Part shown: positions 16,517 to 25,136 of the stretch, in pieces
Numbering within the stretch: position 1 is the first letter of the stretch
Layout of the letters: each line of letters begins with the position of its first letter
Assembly (NCBI GenBank): GCA_031553775.1
Contig: JAVBLA010000064.1
Span: 1 to 37,684 of the forward strand
Length of the DNA: 37,684 bases
Origin: JAISFI01 sp031553775
Lineage (GTDB): Bacteria; Bacteroidota; Bacteroidia; Bacteroidales; Azobacteroidaceae
Reading direction: 5' to 3'
The notes under the pieces: model-generated
Databases searched by the model: none
Told to the model about the DNA's origin: nothing
What the model saw: the letters and a program-made list of their open reading frames with translations, nothing else
Translations under genes and position numbers: made by a program

Positions 16517-16524
16517 CAAAGGTA
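16517..16524 (-). promoter_or_regulatory. -7 box (TACCTTTG) of the toxin-antitoxin pair
   Basis: On the minus strand TACCTTTG reads 16524-16517, about 30 nt before the chosen antitoxin start. It is back to back with the phosphatase promoter at 16589-16596. No clear -33 box is seen. Confidence 0.5.
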
Positions 16525-16561
16525 ATCATTTCTGGGATAAAACCATAGTGAGACAAGTTTT

Positions 16562-16596
16562 TTTGAAAGATAAATCAAGTTATATTACTACCTTTG
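16562..16596 (+). promoter_or_regulatory. Promoter of the HAD phosphatase gene
   Basis: TTTG (16562-16565), 23 nt, TACCTTTG (16589-16596), 23 nt before ATG 16620. Confidence 0.6.
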
Positions 16597-16619
16597 TGTT
16601 TTTGTAATATTCTAATAAA

Positions 16620-17249
16620 ATGACAGCAATTTCTGTTTTATTCGATTTAGACGGAGTAATTATCGACACAGAGACTCAGTATGATATTTTCTGGAGAAAA
16701 ACCGGAGAAGAGTATCAATTAGCCGATGGATTCGAGCATATAGTAAAAGGCACCACAATGTCGAATATCCTGAGCCGGCATTTATCCCATTTATCAGAAG
16801 AGGAACAAAAAAAAATTGAAGATGCCAATCATCAATTCGAACAAACCATGTCTTACGAACCGATTCCCGGGGCATTGGAATTCATTGACAAACTGAAGGC
16901 TGCCGGTATAAAGATCGGGCTGGTAACAAGTTCGGATGATAAAAAGCTAAAAATCGTATTCAACCGTTTGCCCATCAAAGAACTGTTTGATACCATCGTA
17001 TCATCCGACCGGATAACCGAAGGAAAACCTCATCCGATGTGTTTCCTGTTGGGAGCCAAAGATTTGGGAGCACTACCTGACCAATGTATTGTTTTCGAAG
17101 ATTCTTTCCAGGGAATCGATGCAGGAAATGCGGCCGGCATGAAAGTCGTTGGTCTGTCGACTACCAACCCGGAATCTGCCATCCAGAATAAAGTATGGAA
17201 AGTAATTCCCGATTTCAGAGAACTGACCTTAGAGGATCTGTATAATTAA
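16620..17249 (+). CDS. HAD-superfamily sugar-phosphatase/phosphoglucomutase-like hydrolase
   Basis: A 209-aa protein with HAD motif I LFDLDGVIIDTE (nucleophile Asp9, acid/base Asp11), an alpha-helical cap (about 18-85), motif II in VTSSDDKK, motif III Lys in GKPHPMCF and motif IV in VFEDSFQGIDAG. This is the subfamily I layout shared by beta-phosphoglucomutase and small sugar-phosphate phosphatases. Which sugar phosphate it acts on cannot be told. The ATG follows its own promoter at 16562-16596. The next gene starts 12 nt after its stop, so the two are probably one operon. Confidence 0.85.
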   Translation: MTAISVLFDLDGVIIDTETQYDIFWRKTGEEYQLADGFEHIVKGTTMSNILSRHLSHLSEEEQKKIEDANHQFEQTMSYEPIPGALEFIDKLKAAGIKIGLVTSSDDKKLKIVFNRLPIKELFDTIVSSDRITEGKPHPMCFLLGAKDLGALPDQCIVFEDSFQGIDAGNAAGMKVVGLSTTNPESAIQNKVWKVIPDFRELTLEDLYN

Positions 17250-17261
17250 ATTACATAGATT

Positions 17262-18431
17262 ATGAGTACAAAGAAAAAAATCCTGCTTACCGCAGGAGTT
17301 ATTCTTACGGGAATTATTATTTTCCTGGCATGGCCGTCGAATTATTATCTGCGACAAACACTGATTCATCTATATCCATCGATCGATGATGCCTCCATAT
17401 TTTCCAGTCACATTATCAAGGCCGGGAATCCCCATCCATGGTTAGCTTCCGAAAATTATAACCAGGCTAAGATCAATGAAAAATATCTGCCGGTTTTCAA
17501 AGAACTGGAAACAGTGGCTTTCCTGGTAATAAAAGATGAGAAGATCCTTTTCGAACAATATTGGAACGGATACAATGAGTATTCGGAAACCAACTCGTTT
17601 TCCATGGCCAAAAGTATGGTCGGGCTATTGGTCGGGTGTGCTATCGACGACGGACTGATCCGGAGCGTGGACCAACCTGTTAAAGATTTTGTTCCTGGTT
17701 TTGATAATGAAAAGTTCAAAACACTTACCATCAAACATCTGCTGACTATGAGTGCTGGAGTAGATTTTGAGGAGTCTTACTCTTCCCCTTTTTCCACCAC
17801 CACCCGGTTTTATTACGGAAACAACCTAAAAAAAATGACTTTAGACATGAAGCAACTAGAAGAGCCCGGAGTATATGTCAACTACCAAAGCGGAGTTACA
17901 CAATTACTGTCGCTGATCGTAGAAAAAGCTACCGGGAAAGCGCTATCCGACTATGCTTCCGAAAAAATATGGACACCTATCCAGGCTGAACACGATGCCC
18001 TCTGGAGCTTAGATAAAAAAGATGGGATAGAAAAAGCTTACTGTTGTTATTATTCCAATGCCCGTGATTTTGCCCGTTTAGGTCAACTGATCCTGAACAA
18101 AGGCTGTTGGGGTGACCATCGTGTTATCTCTGAAGAATATCTGCATGCCTCCATAACTCCCGATACTTCCCTGATATACAAAAAACTGGGAATTCCCAAC
18201 CAGGTATATGGTTATCAGTGGTGGAATATCCCACGCAAACCACAGAACATTTATTATGCACGGGGATTATATGGGCAGTACATCCTGGCTATTCCCGACC
18301 TGCACGCTGTAATTGTACGGCTCGGGCATAAACAAAGTGACGGACGGGACGAGTTTGATACTCCTTCGGATGTAACAACGTGGTTAGAAGCAGGAATGGA
18401 AATTTTGCAGTCTGCCCAAAATAAATCTTAG
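17262..18431 (+). CDS. Membrane-anchored serine hydrolase, beta-lactamase class C fold
   Basis: A 389-aa protein with an N-terminal membrane segment (about residues 8-25) after a Lys-rich start and no clear signal cleavage site, so it is probably anchored with the catalytic domain in the periplasm. The SxxK motif is Ser114-Met-Ala-Lys117; the second motif is probably Tyr208-Gln-Ser210 (VNYQSG); the third Lys/His-Thr-Gly motif is replaced near the C-terminus by a less usual sequence (LGHKQSDG). Proteins of this family include esterases and D-amino-acid peptidases as well as beta-lactamases; the substrate is unknown. The stop is 1 nt from the convergent PlsC-like gene, with no terminator between. 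Confidence 0.82.
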   Translation: MSTKKKILLTAGVILTGIIIFLAWPSNYYLRQTLIHLYPSIDDASIFSSHIIKAGNPHPWLASENYNQAKINEKYLPVFKELETVAFLVIKDEKILFEQYWNGYNEYSETNSFSMAKSMVGLLVGCAIDDGLIRSVDQPVKDFVPGFDNEKFKTLTIKHLLTMSAGVDFEESYSSPFSTTTRFYYGNNLKKMTLDMKQLEEPGVYVNYQSGVTQLLSLIVEKATGKALSDYASEKIWTPIQAEHDALWSLDKKDGIEKAYCCYYSNARDFARLGQLILNKGCWGDHRVISEEYLHASITPDTSLIYKKLGIPNQVYGYQWWNIPRKPQNIYYARGLYGQYILAIPDLHAVIVRLGHKQSDGRDEFDTPSDVTTWLEAGMEILQSAQNKS

Positions 18432-18432
18432 C

Positions 18433-19050
18433 CTATTCTTTCTGGTTTTTCAGTTGTTTGAAGTCTTCTTCTATCTGATGCAGGATTTCTTTTGTATCTT
18501 CCGATTGTATCTGTTGAGGAGTTCCGAAAACCAAAGACGATTCATACGGAAGAATCAGGTTATCGCCTTTAGGCATTGCTTTCCCCATGCCTGTCATATA
18601 AGCCGGAACATATTTCACTTGAGGACATTGTGCCAGTAGAAAAGCAATACCCGGTTTCAAGGATTGTTCTTCATCCGGCTCTCCCCGGCTGCCTTCGGGA
18701 AAAAGAATCAGGGAATATCCGTCTTCGAGCGCTTTTTTCATTTTCAGGATACCGCTTCCCCCCTTTCGCGAGATCAATAGGGTATTAATAAAATAGTTAC
18801 TCATATTTCGTTTGAAGGGAGTATTTCCGAAATAATCTTCCGCAGCGACTGGTTTGACCTTGTTCACAATGGATGCAGGAATGGAAGATAAGAGTGTCAT
18901 TGTATCCAGGTGACTGTTATGGTTGGCCACTATTATAAATTGTTTTTCCTCTTTCAGGAAAGCAGCTGTTTTAAATTTCACACCGACAAACAAGCGCAAA
19001 ATCCAACGGATAGCCAGACTATAAACCAAGACAAGAACAATCCGTTGCAT
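18433..19050 (-). CDS. Lysophospholipid acyltransferase, PlsC-like
   Basis: A 205-aa member of the 1-acylglycerol-3-phosphate acyltransferase family. The catalytic HX4D is His44-NSHL-Asp49, and the second motif is FPEGSRGEPDE. An N-terminal hydrophobic segment (about 3-20) anchors it to the inner membrane. Members move an acyl chain onto a lysophospholipid, using acyl-CoA or acyl-ACP. It is the last gene of a three-gene minus-strand operon with a YnbB-like cytidylyltransferase (3 nt upstream) and a YnbA-like CDP-alcohol transferase, so it probably makes or repairs the same lipid. Length is shorter than housekeeping PlsC (about 240 aa), so it may be a second, specialised acyltransferase. Confidence 0.85.
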   Translation of the reverse strand: MQRIVLVLVYSLAIRWILRLFVGVKFKTAAFLKEEKQFIIVANHNSHLDTMTLLSSIPASIVNKVKPVAAEDYFGNTPFKRNMSNYFINTLLISRKGGSGILKMKKALEDGYSLILFPEGSRGEPDEEQSLKPGIAFLLAQCPQVKYVPAYMTGMGKAMPKGDNLILPYESSLVFGTPQQIQSEDTKEILHQIEEDFKQLKNQKE

Positions 19051-19053
19051 CTG

Positions 19054-20007
19054 TTAATAAGCTAAGTAGTAAATCCAATGAAAAAAGGCAGGAGCTGTAT
19101 AGGCTAAAGAGTCGATTCTGTCTAAAACACCCCCATGACCCGGAATTGCATTCCCGGTATCCTTCACTCCGACATCCCTTTTGACGGACGACATCACAAC
19201 ATCGCCGATAAATCCTGCCACAGCGATGAATGCGCTCACAAAAATAACCTGAACCGTATTCAATGGAGTCAGGAAAGCAAGGAAATACCCGATTGCCGTT
19301 GTACTGATTACTCCGCCTACAAAGCCTTCCCAGGTCTTATTCGGGCTGACTTTTGGAATAATTCTGTGTCTTCCGAACAGTTTTCCCCAGGTAAATTGCA
19401 TTACATCATTAATCTCCGTCAGGAAAACAACAAAAAGTAACAGTCCCCTACCCCCAGCGCTGAATCCGGGTATATCGGGCAAAGAAAGCAAATAAGCTAA
19501 GTGGCTGATCCCAAAAACGGTAAGCATCAATATCCATTGCAGGGTTGCCATCGATTTCACGATACCGGAAGTATCTCCTTTCAACACCATCCGCATGGGA
19601 AGCGCCAGGAACATAATTACAGGAATGAAAATAATAAAAGCTTCATACCAGCCGATGTAAGCTAAATAATACTGGATGGGAATCGATAGGAATGCCCAGA
19701 AGATTGCCCGCCGGTCTGACTTCCGGAAACCCAGTATGGAATATAACTCCCGGAAAGCGACAAAAGACAAAAATGCAATGGCAACATAAGATATCTTAGG
19801 ACTGAAAATCAAAGCTACAATAAACATCAGTGCCATGATCCACCAGGATTTGGTACGTGCCTTCAATTCTTTGAGATTGGCCTTCGGCTTGATCCATCCT
19901 ATCACATAAAATAAGACTGTGGCGAATGTCAGTATTCCGAAAATCAGGGCGACAACTGTCATCATCGCATCGTCTTTGAAGAGGTTGGAGTGGAAGATTT
20001 CTTTCAT
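19054..20007 (-). CDS. ynbB: Phosphatidate cytidylyltransferase, YnbB-like (CdsA family)
   Basis: A 317-aa integral membrane protein with about eight helices. The CdsA signature lies near the C-terminus (DVVMSSVKRDVGVKDTGNAI then PGHGGVLDRIDS). It makes CDP-diacylglycerol from phosphatidate and CTP in the inner membrane. The sequence, including LTEINDVMQFTWGK and the C-terminal end TAPAFFHWIYYLAY, looks closer to E. coli YnbB than to housekeeping CdsA, from memory of those sequences. The neighbours agree: a YnbA-like transferase precedes it, as in E. coli ynbAB. The 95-nt gap between the two holds GAATTG-type heptamer repeats. Confidence 0.85.
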   Translation of the reverse strand: MKEIFHSNLFKDDAMMTVVALIFGILTFATVLFYVIGWIKPKANLKELKARTKSWWIMALMFIVALIFSPKISYVAIAFLSFVAFRELYSILGFRKSDRRAIFWAFLSIPIQYYLAYIGWYEAFIIFIPVIMFLALPMRMVLKGDTSGIVKSMATLQWILMLTVFGISHLAYLLSLPDIPGFSAGGRGLLLFVVFLTEINDVMQFTWGKLFGRHRIIPKVSPNKTWEGFVGGVISTTAIGYFLAFLTPLNTVQVIFVSAFIAVAGFIGDVVMSSVKRDVGVKDTGNAIPGHGGVLDRIDSLAYTAPAFFHWIYYLAY

Positions 20008-20055
20008 AATTGAAAATTGAGAATTGTTAGATCGGCCTTAGCCAATTGAGAATTT
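20008..20055. repeat. Heptamer repeats upstream of the cytidylyltransferase start
   Basis: AATTGAAAATTGAGAATTG (20008-20026) is about 2.7 copies of a 7-bp unit, and a related CAATTGAGAATTTT lies at 20043-20056. On the minus strand this sits just before the ATG at 20007. The unit is the reverse complement of the one before prfB. Confidence 0.55.
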
Positions 20056-20102
20056 TGGATACTGATATTCTATTGGGAATGGAGTATGTTATTGTTACAA
20101 TA

Positions 20103-20708
20103 TTATTTTATAAGAGTCAGTTGTTTTTTTACTCTGAGTGAGGTACTAAGCAATAATAAAATATTAATTACGGCGAATACCCAGACAGAATAGCCTCCTA
20201 AAGAAACGGAACAGGTGCAGAGGATGCCGTAAACGCCCATCACAAAAGCGCGGTCGCTCTTTCCCATGGGTCCCTCATAGCGGCGGACATCCGAAATTAC
20301 TTTTCCCAGTAAACCGGCAAATTCGTTGATAATACTCAGACAGATAAAAGCCACAACCAGATACAAACTTTGGGGTTCATATTTCAGCAAGGGGAAATAA
20401 ACAAAAACATCAGATACCACATCACCCAGTTCATTTAACAGTTCTCCCTTCTTACTTTGCTGATGATAGGTTCTTGCCATCATACCATCCAAAGCATTGA
20501 GAGCCATTCTCAGGAACAGGCCAATAGGAAGCGCCAGGAAAAAGAGCGCAAAAGCATCGGCAAACCAGAATAAAACACCGATCACTAACGATAAGATCAA
20601 AGACGCAGAAGTTATCTGGTTAGCGGTAACTCTCCATCTGTGGAGCATTCCCAATACAGGTTTCAGGAATGCCTGAAACTTAGGTTTGATATTATAAACA
20701 GAGATCAT
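20103..20708 (-). CDS. ynbA: CDP-alcohol phosphatidyltransferase, YnbA-like
   Basis: A 201-aa integral membrane protein. The CDP-alcohol transferase motif lies at 71-96: Asn71-Ala-Leu-Asp74-Gly-Met-Met-Ala-Arg79, eight residues, Gly88, Asn92, Asp96. In the usual form (D-x2-DG-x2-AR-x8-G-x3-D-x3-D) the first and third acidic residues are Asp; here both are Asn. From memory, E. coli YnbA shows NALDGMLAR and the same pattern, so this is a property of the subfamily rather than a defect. Reaction: transfer of a phosphatidyl group from CDP-diacylglycerol to an alcohol; the alcohol is unknown. It heads the operon with the YnbB-like and PlsC-like genes. Promoter box TACATTTG (minus, 20747-20740) lies 32 nt before its start. 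Confidence 0.85.
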   Translation of the reverse strand: MISVYNIKPKFQAFLKPVLGMLHRWRVTANQITSASLILSLVIGVLFWFADAFALFFLALPIGLFLRMALNALDGMMARTYHQQSKKGELLNELGDVVSDVFVYFPLLKYEPQSLYLVVAFICLSIINEFAGLLGKVISDVRRYEGPMGKSDRAFVMGVYGILCTCSVSLGGYSVWVFAVINILLLLSTSLRVKKQLTLIK

Positions 20709-20739
20709 GTCTTCAGTTCATTATGTTATAAGAATGGCG

Positions 20740-20768
20740 CAAATGTACAATATTTTATCCACAACAAT
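20740..20768 (-). promoter_or_regulatory. Promoter of the phospholipid operon
   Basis: On the minus strand ATTG (20768-20765), 17 nt, TACATTTG (20747-20740). It is divergent from the dut promoter. Confidence 0.5.
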
Positions 20769-20812
20769 CCGTTAAAAATCTAAGATTTTCACATTTCCGT
20801 TCAGGATTTCAC

Positions 20813-20820
20813 TATATTTG
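20813..20820 (+). promoter_or_regulatory. -7 box (TATATTTG) of the dut operon
   Basis: An exact TAnnTTTG match 28 nt before ATG 20849. TTTC about 22 nt upstream is a possible weak -33 box. Confidence 0.55.
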
Positions 20821-20848
20821 CACATTAATTCCATTTTCAAATAATTAT

Positions 20849-21283
20849 ATGCAGGTAAAAATAGTCAACCAGTCCAAACATGCACTGCCGGAATACGCCA
20901 CTATCTATTCAGCAGGCATGGATTTGAGAGCCAATATAGAAGCACCCGTTACTTTGAATCCCCTGGAAAGAAAATTGATCCCGACGGGACTTTTCATCGA
21001 ATTGCCGGTAGGATACGAAGCCCAGATACGCCCAAGAAGCGGATTGGCAAATAAGCACGGGCTGACTGTACTGAATACCCCAGGCACCATCGATGCAGAT
21101 TACCGGGGAGAAATCAAAGTGATTTTAGTCAATCTTTCTAACGAGCCTTTTATAATCAACGATGGGGAACGTATCTGCCAAATGGTAGTTGCCGCTCACG
21201 CCCGGGTGGAATGGCAGGCAGTAGAAGTTCTGGAAGAAACAGAAAGAGGTGCCGGCGGGTTCGGACATACAGGAAAACAATAA
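20849..21283 (+). CDS. dut: dUTP diphosphatase
   Basis: A 144-aa homotrimeric dUTPase. All five family motifs are seen: MDLRAN, PRSGLANKHG, NTPGTIDADYRGEI, RICQMV and the C-terminal ERGAGGFGHTGK. It hydrolyses dUTP to dUMP and pyrophosphate, keeping uracil out of DNA and feeding dTMP synthesis. It is the first gene of a tight operon with a TPR protein, a DUF4292 lipoprotein and an EnvC-like protein; the TPR start codon follows its stop by 1 nt. Confidence 0.95.
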   Translation: MQVKIVNQSKHALPEYATIYSAGMDLRANIEAPVTLNPLERKLIPTGLFIELPVGYEAQIRPRSGLANKHGLTVLNTPGTIDADYRGEIKVILVNLSNEPFIINDGERICQMVVAAHARVEWQAVEVLEETERGAGGFGHTGKQ

Positions 21284-21284
21284 G

Positions 21285-23018
21285 ATGAAAAAATTCCCGA
21301 TTTTTATAATAGGATTGTTCTATCTGTTACAGGTTACTGCTGCCGGAAACCTGGGGAATCCCATCCCCGATAAAGACAAGCAAAACCGGAAATTCGATTA
21401 CTTTTTCCTGGAAGCCCTGAAACTGAAACAGGGAGGAAAGCATGCGGATGCATTCGAAGCCTTATTCCGATGCCTGGAAATCGACTCCACATCTTCAGCA
21501 GCCCATTATGAAATATCCAACTACTACTTATACCTGAAAAGAGCGGATATGGTAGTAGACCATTTAGAAAAAGCGGTCCGCTACAGCCCGGATAATTTCG
21601 ACTATAAAGTAGCATTGGCCAATGTGTGCCGGGAATTAGGAATGAATGAAGAAGCTATCAAAGCTTACGAAGAGCTGATCAAAAAACATCCTGACAAACC
21701 CGAATTGAACTACTATCTGAGTGAAATTTACACCAAACAGGGGCAGATTGAAGACGCCATTAAAGCTTTGGATGTACTGGAAGAGAACATAGGGATGAAT
21801 GAATCTTTATCCATTCAGAAATACCGGCTGTACACATCCATCGAGAAACAGGCAGAAGCTAACAGGGAAATTGAAAAACTAACCGTAAAATATCCTACAG
21901 AGCCCAAGTATCCGATCATGATGGGAGACCTGTACCTGGAGCAAAACGAACCGGAAAAGGCATACACATATTACCAGAAGGCTTATCAAATTGATCCTGG
22001 GAACCCGTATTACACGGTATCCATGGCCAATTACTACGAATATACCGGAGATAAGGAAGCGGCCCAGAAACAAGTCGATTCGGCCTTGCGAAGTACGCAA
22101 TTGGACATTGATACCAAACTAAACATCCTGGTGCGTTACATCGCATCTTTACAACGGGATAAAAAGGGGACGGAAGGTGTAGATGCCTTATTTAAAACAA
22201 TACTGGAGCAGCATCCACAGGAAACCGACCTGAATATGTTGTACGGAAATTTCCTGATGAGTACAGGAAAAGTGGAAGATGCCAAATTCCAATATCAGAT
22301 CATTACGGAAAGTGCGCCGGAAGATGAGGAAGCCTGGAAACAATTACTGGCTATCAGCCTGCAGGAAGAAGATATGGAAGAATGTATCCGTATCTGCCAG
22401 GCCGCCCAGGTACATTTTCCGGAGAATGCCGAATTCTATTTTTATGAAGGTGTAGGACTTTATCAATTGAAAAATTATGAAAAATCCCTATCGGTTTTCC
22501 TGAAAGGGAAAGACCTGGTGGAAAAGAACGACCTACAGTTACTATCGGATTTTTACGGACAAATCGGTGACTTGTATCATCATCTGGGAGAAAAAAACCA
22601 GGCATACGAATCATACGAAACAGCATTGAAATACAACAACAAGAATATTGGCGTCATGAATAACTATGCTTATTTCCTGTCGCTGGACAAAAAAGACCTC
22701 AGCAAAGCGGAGAGAATGGCCGCACAATGTGTACAGGCCCAACCGGAGAACAGTACATATATCGACACCTACGCCTGGATATTCTTTGTACAGGGTAATT
22801 ATTCCTTAGCCAAATTTTATATTGAAAGCGCCATTTCCAAAGATGGTGGAAAAAGTGGTGAAATTCTCGACCATTACGGTGATATCCTGTATTTGAACGG
22901 TCTCAAGGACAAAGCGGTAGAACAATGGCAAAAAGCGCTGGAAAAAGGAAAAGATACGGAAATTGTCAGAAAGAAAATTGCAGATAAAACATATTATGAA
23001 GATCCTGGTGCGAAATAA
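21285..23018 (+). CDS. Exported TPR-repeat protein
   Basis: A 577-aa protein with a signal peptide (about residues 1-19) and at least ten tetratricopeptide repeats across about 40-560 (for example PEKAYTYYQKAYQIDPGNPY and NQAYESYETALKYNNK). TPR arrays in the periplasm or outer membrane bind other proteins. The position between dut and a DUF4292 lipoprotein plus EnvC-like protein suggests a role in cell-envelope assembly. The ATG at 21285 starts 1 nt after dut and gives a clean signal peptide; the reading frame upstream overlaps dut. Its end overlaps the next gene by 23 nt. Confidence 0.85.
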   Translation: MKKFPIFIIGLFYLLQVTAAGNLGNPIPDKDKQNRKFDYFFLEALKLKQGGKHADAFEALFRCLEIDSTSSAAHYEISNYYLYLKRADMVVDHLEKAVRYSPDNFDYKVALANVCRELGMNEEAIKAYEELIKKHPDKPELNYYLSEIYTKQGQIEDAIKALDVLEENIGMNESLSIQKYRLYTSIEKQAEANREIEKLTVKYPTEPKYPIMMGDLYLEQNEPEKAYTYYQKAYQIDPGNPYYTVSMANYYEYTGDKEAAQKQVDSALRSTQLDIDTKLNILVRYIASLQRDKKGTEGVDALFKTILEQHPQETDLNMLYGNFLMSTGKVEDAKFQYQIITESAPEDEEAWKQLLAISLQEEDMEECIRICQAAQVHFPENAEFYFYEGVGLYQLKNYEKSLSVFLKGKDLVEKNDLQLLSDFYGQIGDLYHHLGEKNQAYESYETALKYNNKNIGVMNNYAYFLSLDKKDLSKAERMAAQCVQAQPENSTYIDTYAWIFFVQGNYSLAKFYIESAISKDGGKSGEILDHYGDILYLNGLKDKAVEQWQKALEKGKDTEIVRKKIADKTYYEDPGAK

Positions 23019-23841
23019 TATTGTCCGGATACTGACCATTTGCCTGCTGGTCTGTTTTTTCGGGTGTAAAACAACGAAAGAGTCCGCATCGTTAGCAGGG
23101 AAAAGCGATTCGGAGATTATCCGGTCGATCATCGGTCAATCCATCCAGTTCAATACAATTTCAGGAAAACTTAATGCGGAGATCAAAACTCCCCAAAAAA
23201 GCCTGGGGTCGAAAGCCACCCTGAAGATAATTAAGAACGAAAAGATCCAACTGTCTTTCCAGCCTTTTTTAGGCGTTGAAGCTTTTAAGGTGGAGTTTAC
23301 TCCGGACAGCATAAAATTTCTGGACAGGTTCAATCATCGGTATGCAGCTGAAAATATCAGTGAATTAAAAGAAGGAACAGAACTCGATTTCGATTTTTTC
23401 AGTTTACAAGCCCTGTTTACCAATCAGTTGTTTATAGCCGGAAAGCAAACCATCACAGAAGAAGTATCTTCCGGTATTTTCTCCATAGAAAGAGCCAAAG
23501 ACAAAGCATTGATCCATGCCAGAGACAGACAGGATATCGACTATTTGTTCACAGGTGATTACACCGGCAAGATTCAATCTTTATACATATCGGCAGGAAA
23601 ACAACAAACCGGAGCATCCCTGCTTTCCCAATACAGCGATTTCCAGAAAGTAAGCGAATCGCAGGTTTTCCCCATGAACATGGTTATAACACTGAAAACA
23701 CCCTCTGAAGGAGAAGTCCGGCTCAGATTTTCCTATTCCAAAATCAATCTGGATACCGATTTCGACACGGACTTCAATATCCCTGCCAAATATAAACGAA
23801 TCAGGGTTTCGGACGCATTTAATTTAATCAGGAATTTGTAA
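22996..23841 (+). CDS. DUF4292 family lipoprotein
   Basis: A 281-aa protein with a lipoprotein signal: a basic start, a hydrophobic stretch and the lipobox-like LVCFFGC, so Cys at about residue 25 should be acylated. The rest is beta-rich, resembling the LolA/LolB-like fold of DUF4292 proteins, a Bacteroidota family. I chose the ATG at 22996 because it gives a compact lipoprotein signal; the longer frame starts inside the TPR gene. It overlaps the TPR gene by 23 nt, and its stop overlaps the EnvC start (TAATG). Function within the envelope operon is not known. Confidence 0.8.
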   Translation: MKILVRNNIVRILTICLLVCFFGCKTTKESASLAGKSDSEIIRSIIGQSIQFNTISGKLNAEIKTPQKSLGSKATLKIIKNEKIQLSFQPFLGVEAFKVEFTPDSIKFLDRFNHRYAAENISELKEGTELDFDFFSLQALFTNQLFIAGKQTITEEVSSGIFSIERAKDKALIHARDRQDIDYLFTGDYTGKIQSLYISAGKQQTGASLLSQYSDFQKVSESQVFPMNMVITLKTPSEGEVRLRFSYSKINLDTDFDTDFNIPAKYKRIRVSDAFNLIRNL

Positions 23842-25136
23842 TGAAGAAAATCGGCCTGATCATATGGATTTTACTTCTCTGCCTGTGTACGGAAGCACAG
23901 ACTTCAAAGAAGATCAAAGACCTGGAAAACCAGCGGAAAAACGCTCTGGCAGATATCGAGGTGACCAACAAATTATTGCAGGAAACTAAAACCTCTACTA
24001 CCAACCTGATGGGACGTCTGAACCTGTTGATCGAACAGATCAACTCCCGGAAAAAAGTAATCGATCTTCTGAATGAAGAAATTTCCGAATTAGACAAGGA
24101 ACTTGCCGAAAAAGAAAAAAACATCAAACTCTTAGAAAGAGAATTGGAATATAAACGGGGAAACTATGCTTCTTCGCTCCAAAAAATGCAACGGAATAAA
24201 AAAGTCCAGGACCAGATGTTGTATATCCTCTCTGCAGAAACTTTTTCCCAGTCGTACAGAAGACTTCGCTATCTGAAAGAATATGCAACTTATCAGAAAT
24301 TACAGGCACAGGAAATCATCCTGAAACAGGAAGAACTACAAAAGGAAAAAGAAGCATTGAATAAGGGCAAACAGGAAAAACTGGCCTTATTGCAGAATAA
24401 GGAAAAAGAGCGCAATACGCTACAAGACGAGGAAAAAACCAAGCAAACGGAAGTCGACGGCCTGAAGAAAAAAGAAAAATCTTTACAGGCGGAATTAGAC
24501 AAAAAGAAAAAACAGGCACAAGCGCTGAACAGACAGATTGAGAAAGCCATTCAGGAAGAAATAGAACGGGCGGAAAGAGAAGCCAAAAAAGCAGCGGAGC
24601 TCCAGGCTGCGGCAGAAAAGAAAGCCAAAGAGTCCGGGAAAACCATCAAACCGGCAGAACCGGAACGGGTGGCGGAAACTACAGGCGGCTATGCAATGAC
24701 TAGGGAAGAACGGACATTGTCTTCAAATTTTGTCAATAACAAAGGGGCTCTACCCTTCCCCATCAAAGGAAAATACAAAATCGTGGGCAGGTTCGGGCAG
24801 CAAAAGCACCAGGAATTGAAATATGTAATGACCAATAACAATGGCATTGATATCCAAACTTCACCGGGTAACGATGCCTGTGCCGTATTCAATGGCACGG
24901 TCACCAGTATTTTTGTAGTTCCGGGATATAATAATTCAATCATCGTGCAGCATGGTAATTACCGGACTGTTTACTCCAATTTGAAAGAAGTATATGTAAA
25001 AACCGGTTCGAAAGTATCTACCGGCCAGATAATCGGAAAAATTTTCACAGATACGGAAGATGGGAATGTTACCATTTTGCACTTTGAACTGTGGAAGGAA
25101 AAAACGAAATTGAATCCAGAACCATGGTTAAATTAG
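23841..25136 (+). CDS. EnvC-like murein hydrolase activator (degenerate LytM)
   Basis: A 431-aa protein with a signal peptide (about 1-20), a long coiled coil (about 22-280, Lys/Glu/Gln-rich) and a C-terminal M23/LytM domain (about 325-431). The zinc-binding residues are missing: the usual HxxxD His is Asn in NNGIDIQ, and the first His of the usual HxH is Ile in ILHFELW. This is the EnvC form, which does not cut peptidoglycan but activates amidases at the division site. The start ATG overlaps the stop of the DUF4292 gene, and its end overlaps the glycosyltransferase gene by 13 nt. Confidence 0.88.
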   Translation: MKKIGLIIWILLLCLCTEAQTSKKIKDLENQRKNALADIEVTNKLLQETKTSTTNLMGRLNLLIEQINSRKKVIDLLNEEISELDKELAEKEKNIKLLERELEYKRGNYASSLQKMQRNKKVQDQMLYILSAETFSQSYRRLRYLKEYATYQKLQAQEIILKQEELQKEKEALNKGKQEKLALLQNKEKERNTLQDEEKTKQTEVDGLKKKEKSLQAELDKKKKQAQALNRQIEKAIQEEIERAEREAKKAAELQAAAEKKAKESGKTIKPAEPERVAETTGGYAMTREERTLSSNFVNNKGALPFPIKGKYKIVGRFGQQKHQELKYVMTNNNGIDIQTSPGNDACAVFNGTVTSIFVVPGYNNSIIVQHGNYRTVYSNLKEVYVKTGSKVSTGQIIGKIFTDTEDGNVTILHFELWKEKTKLNPEPWLN

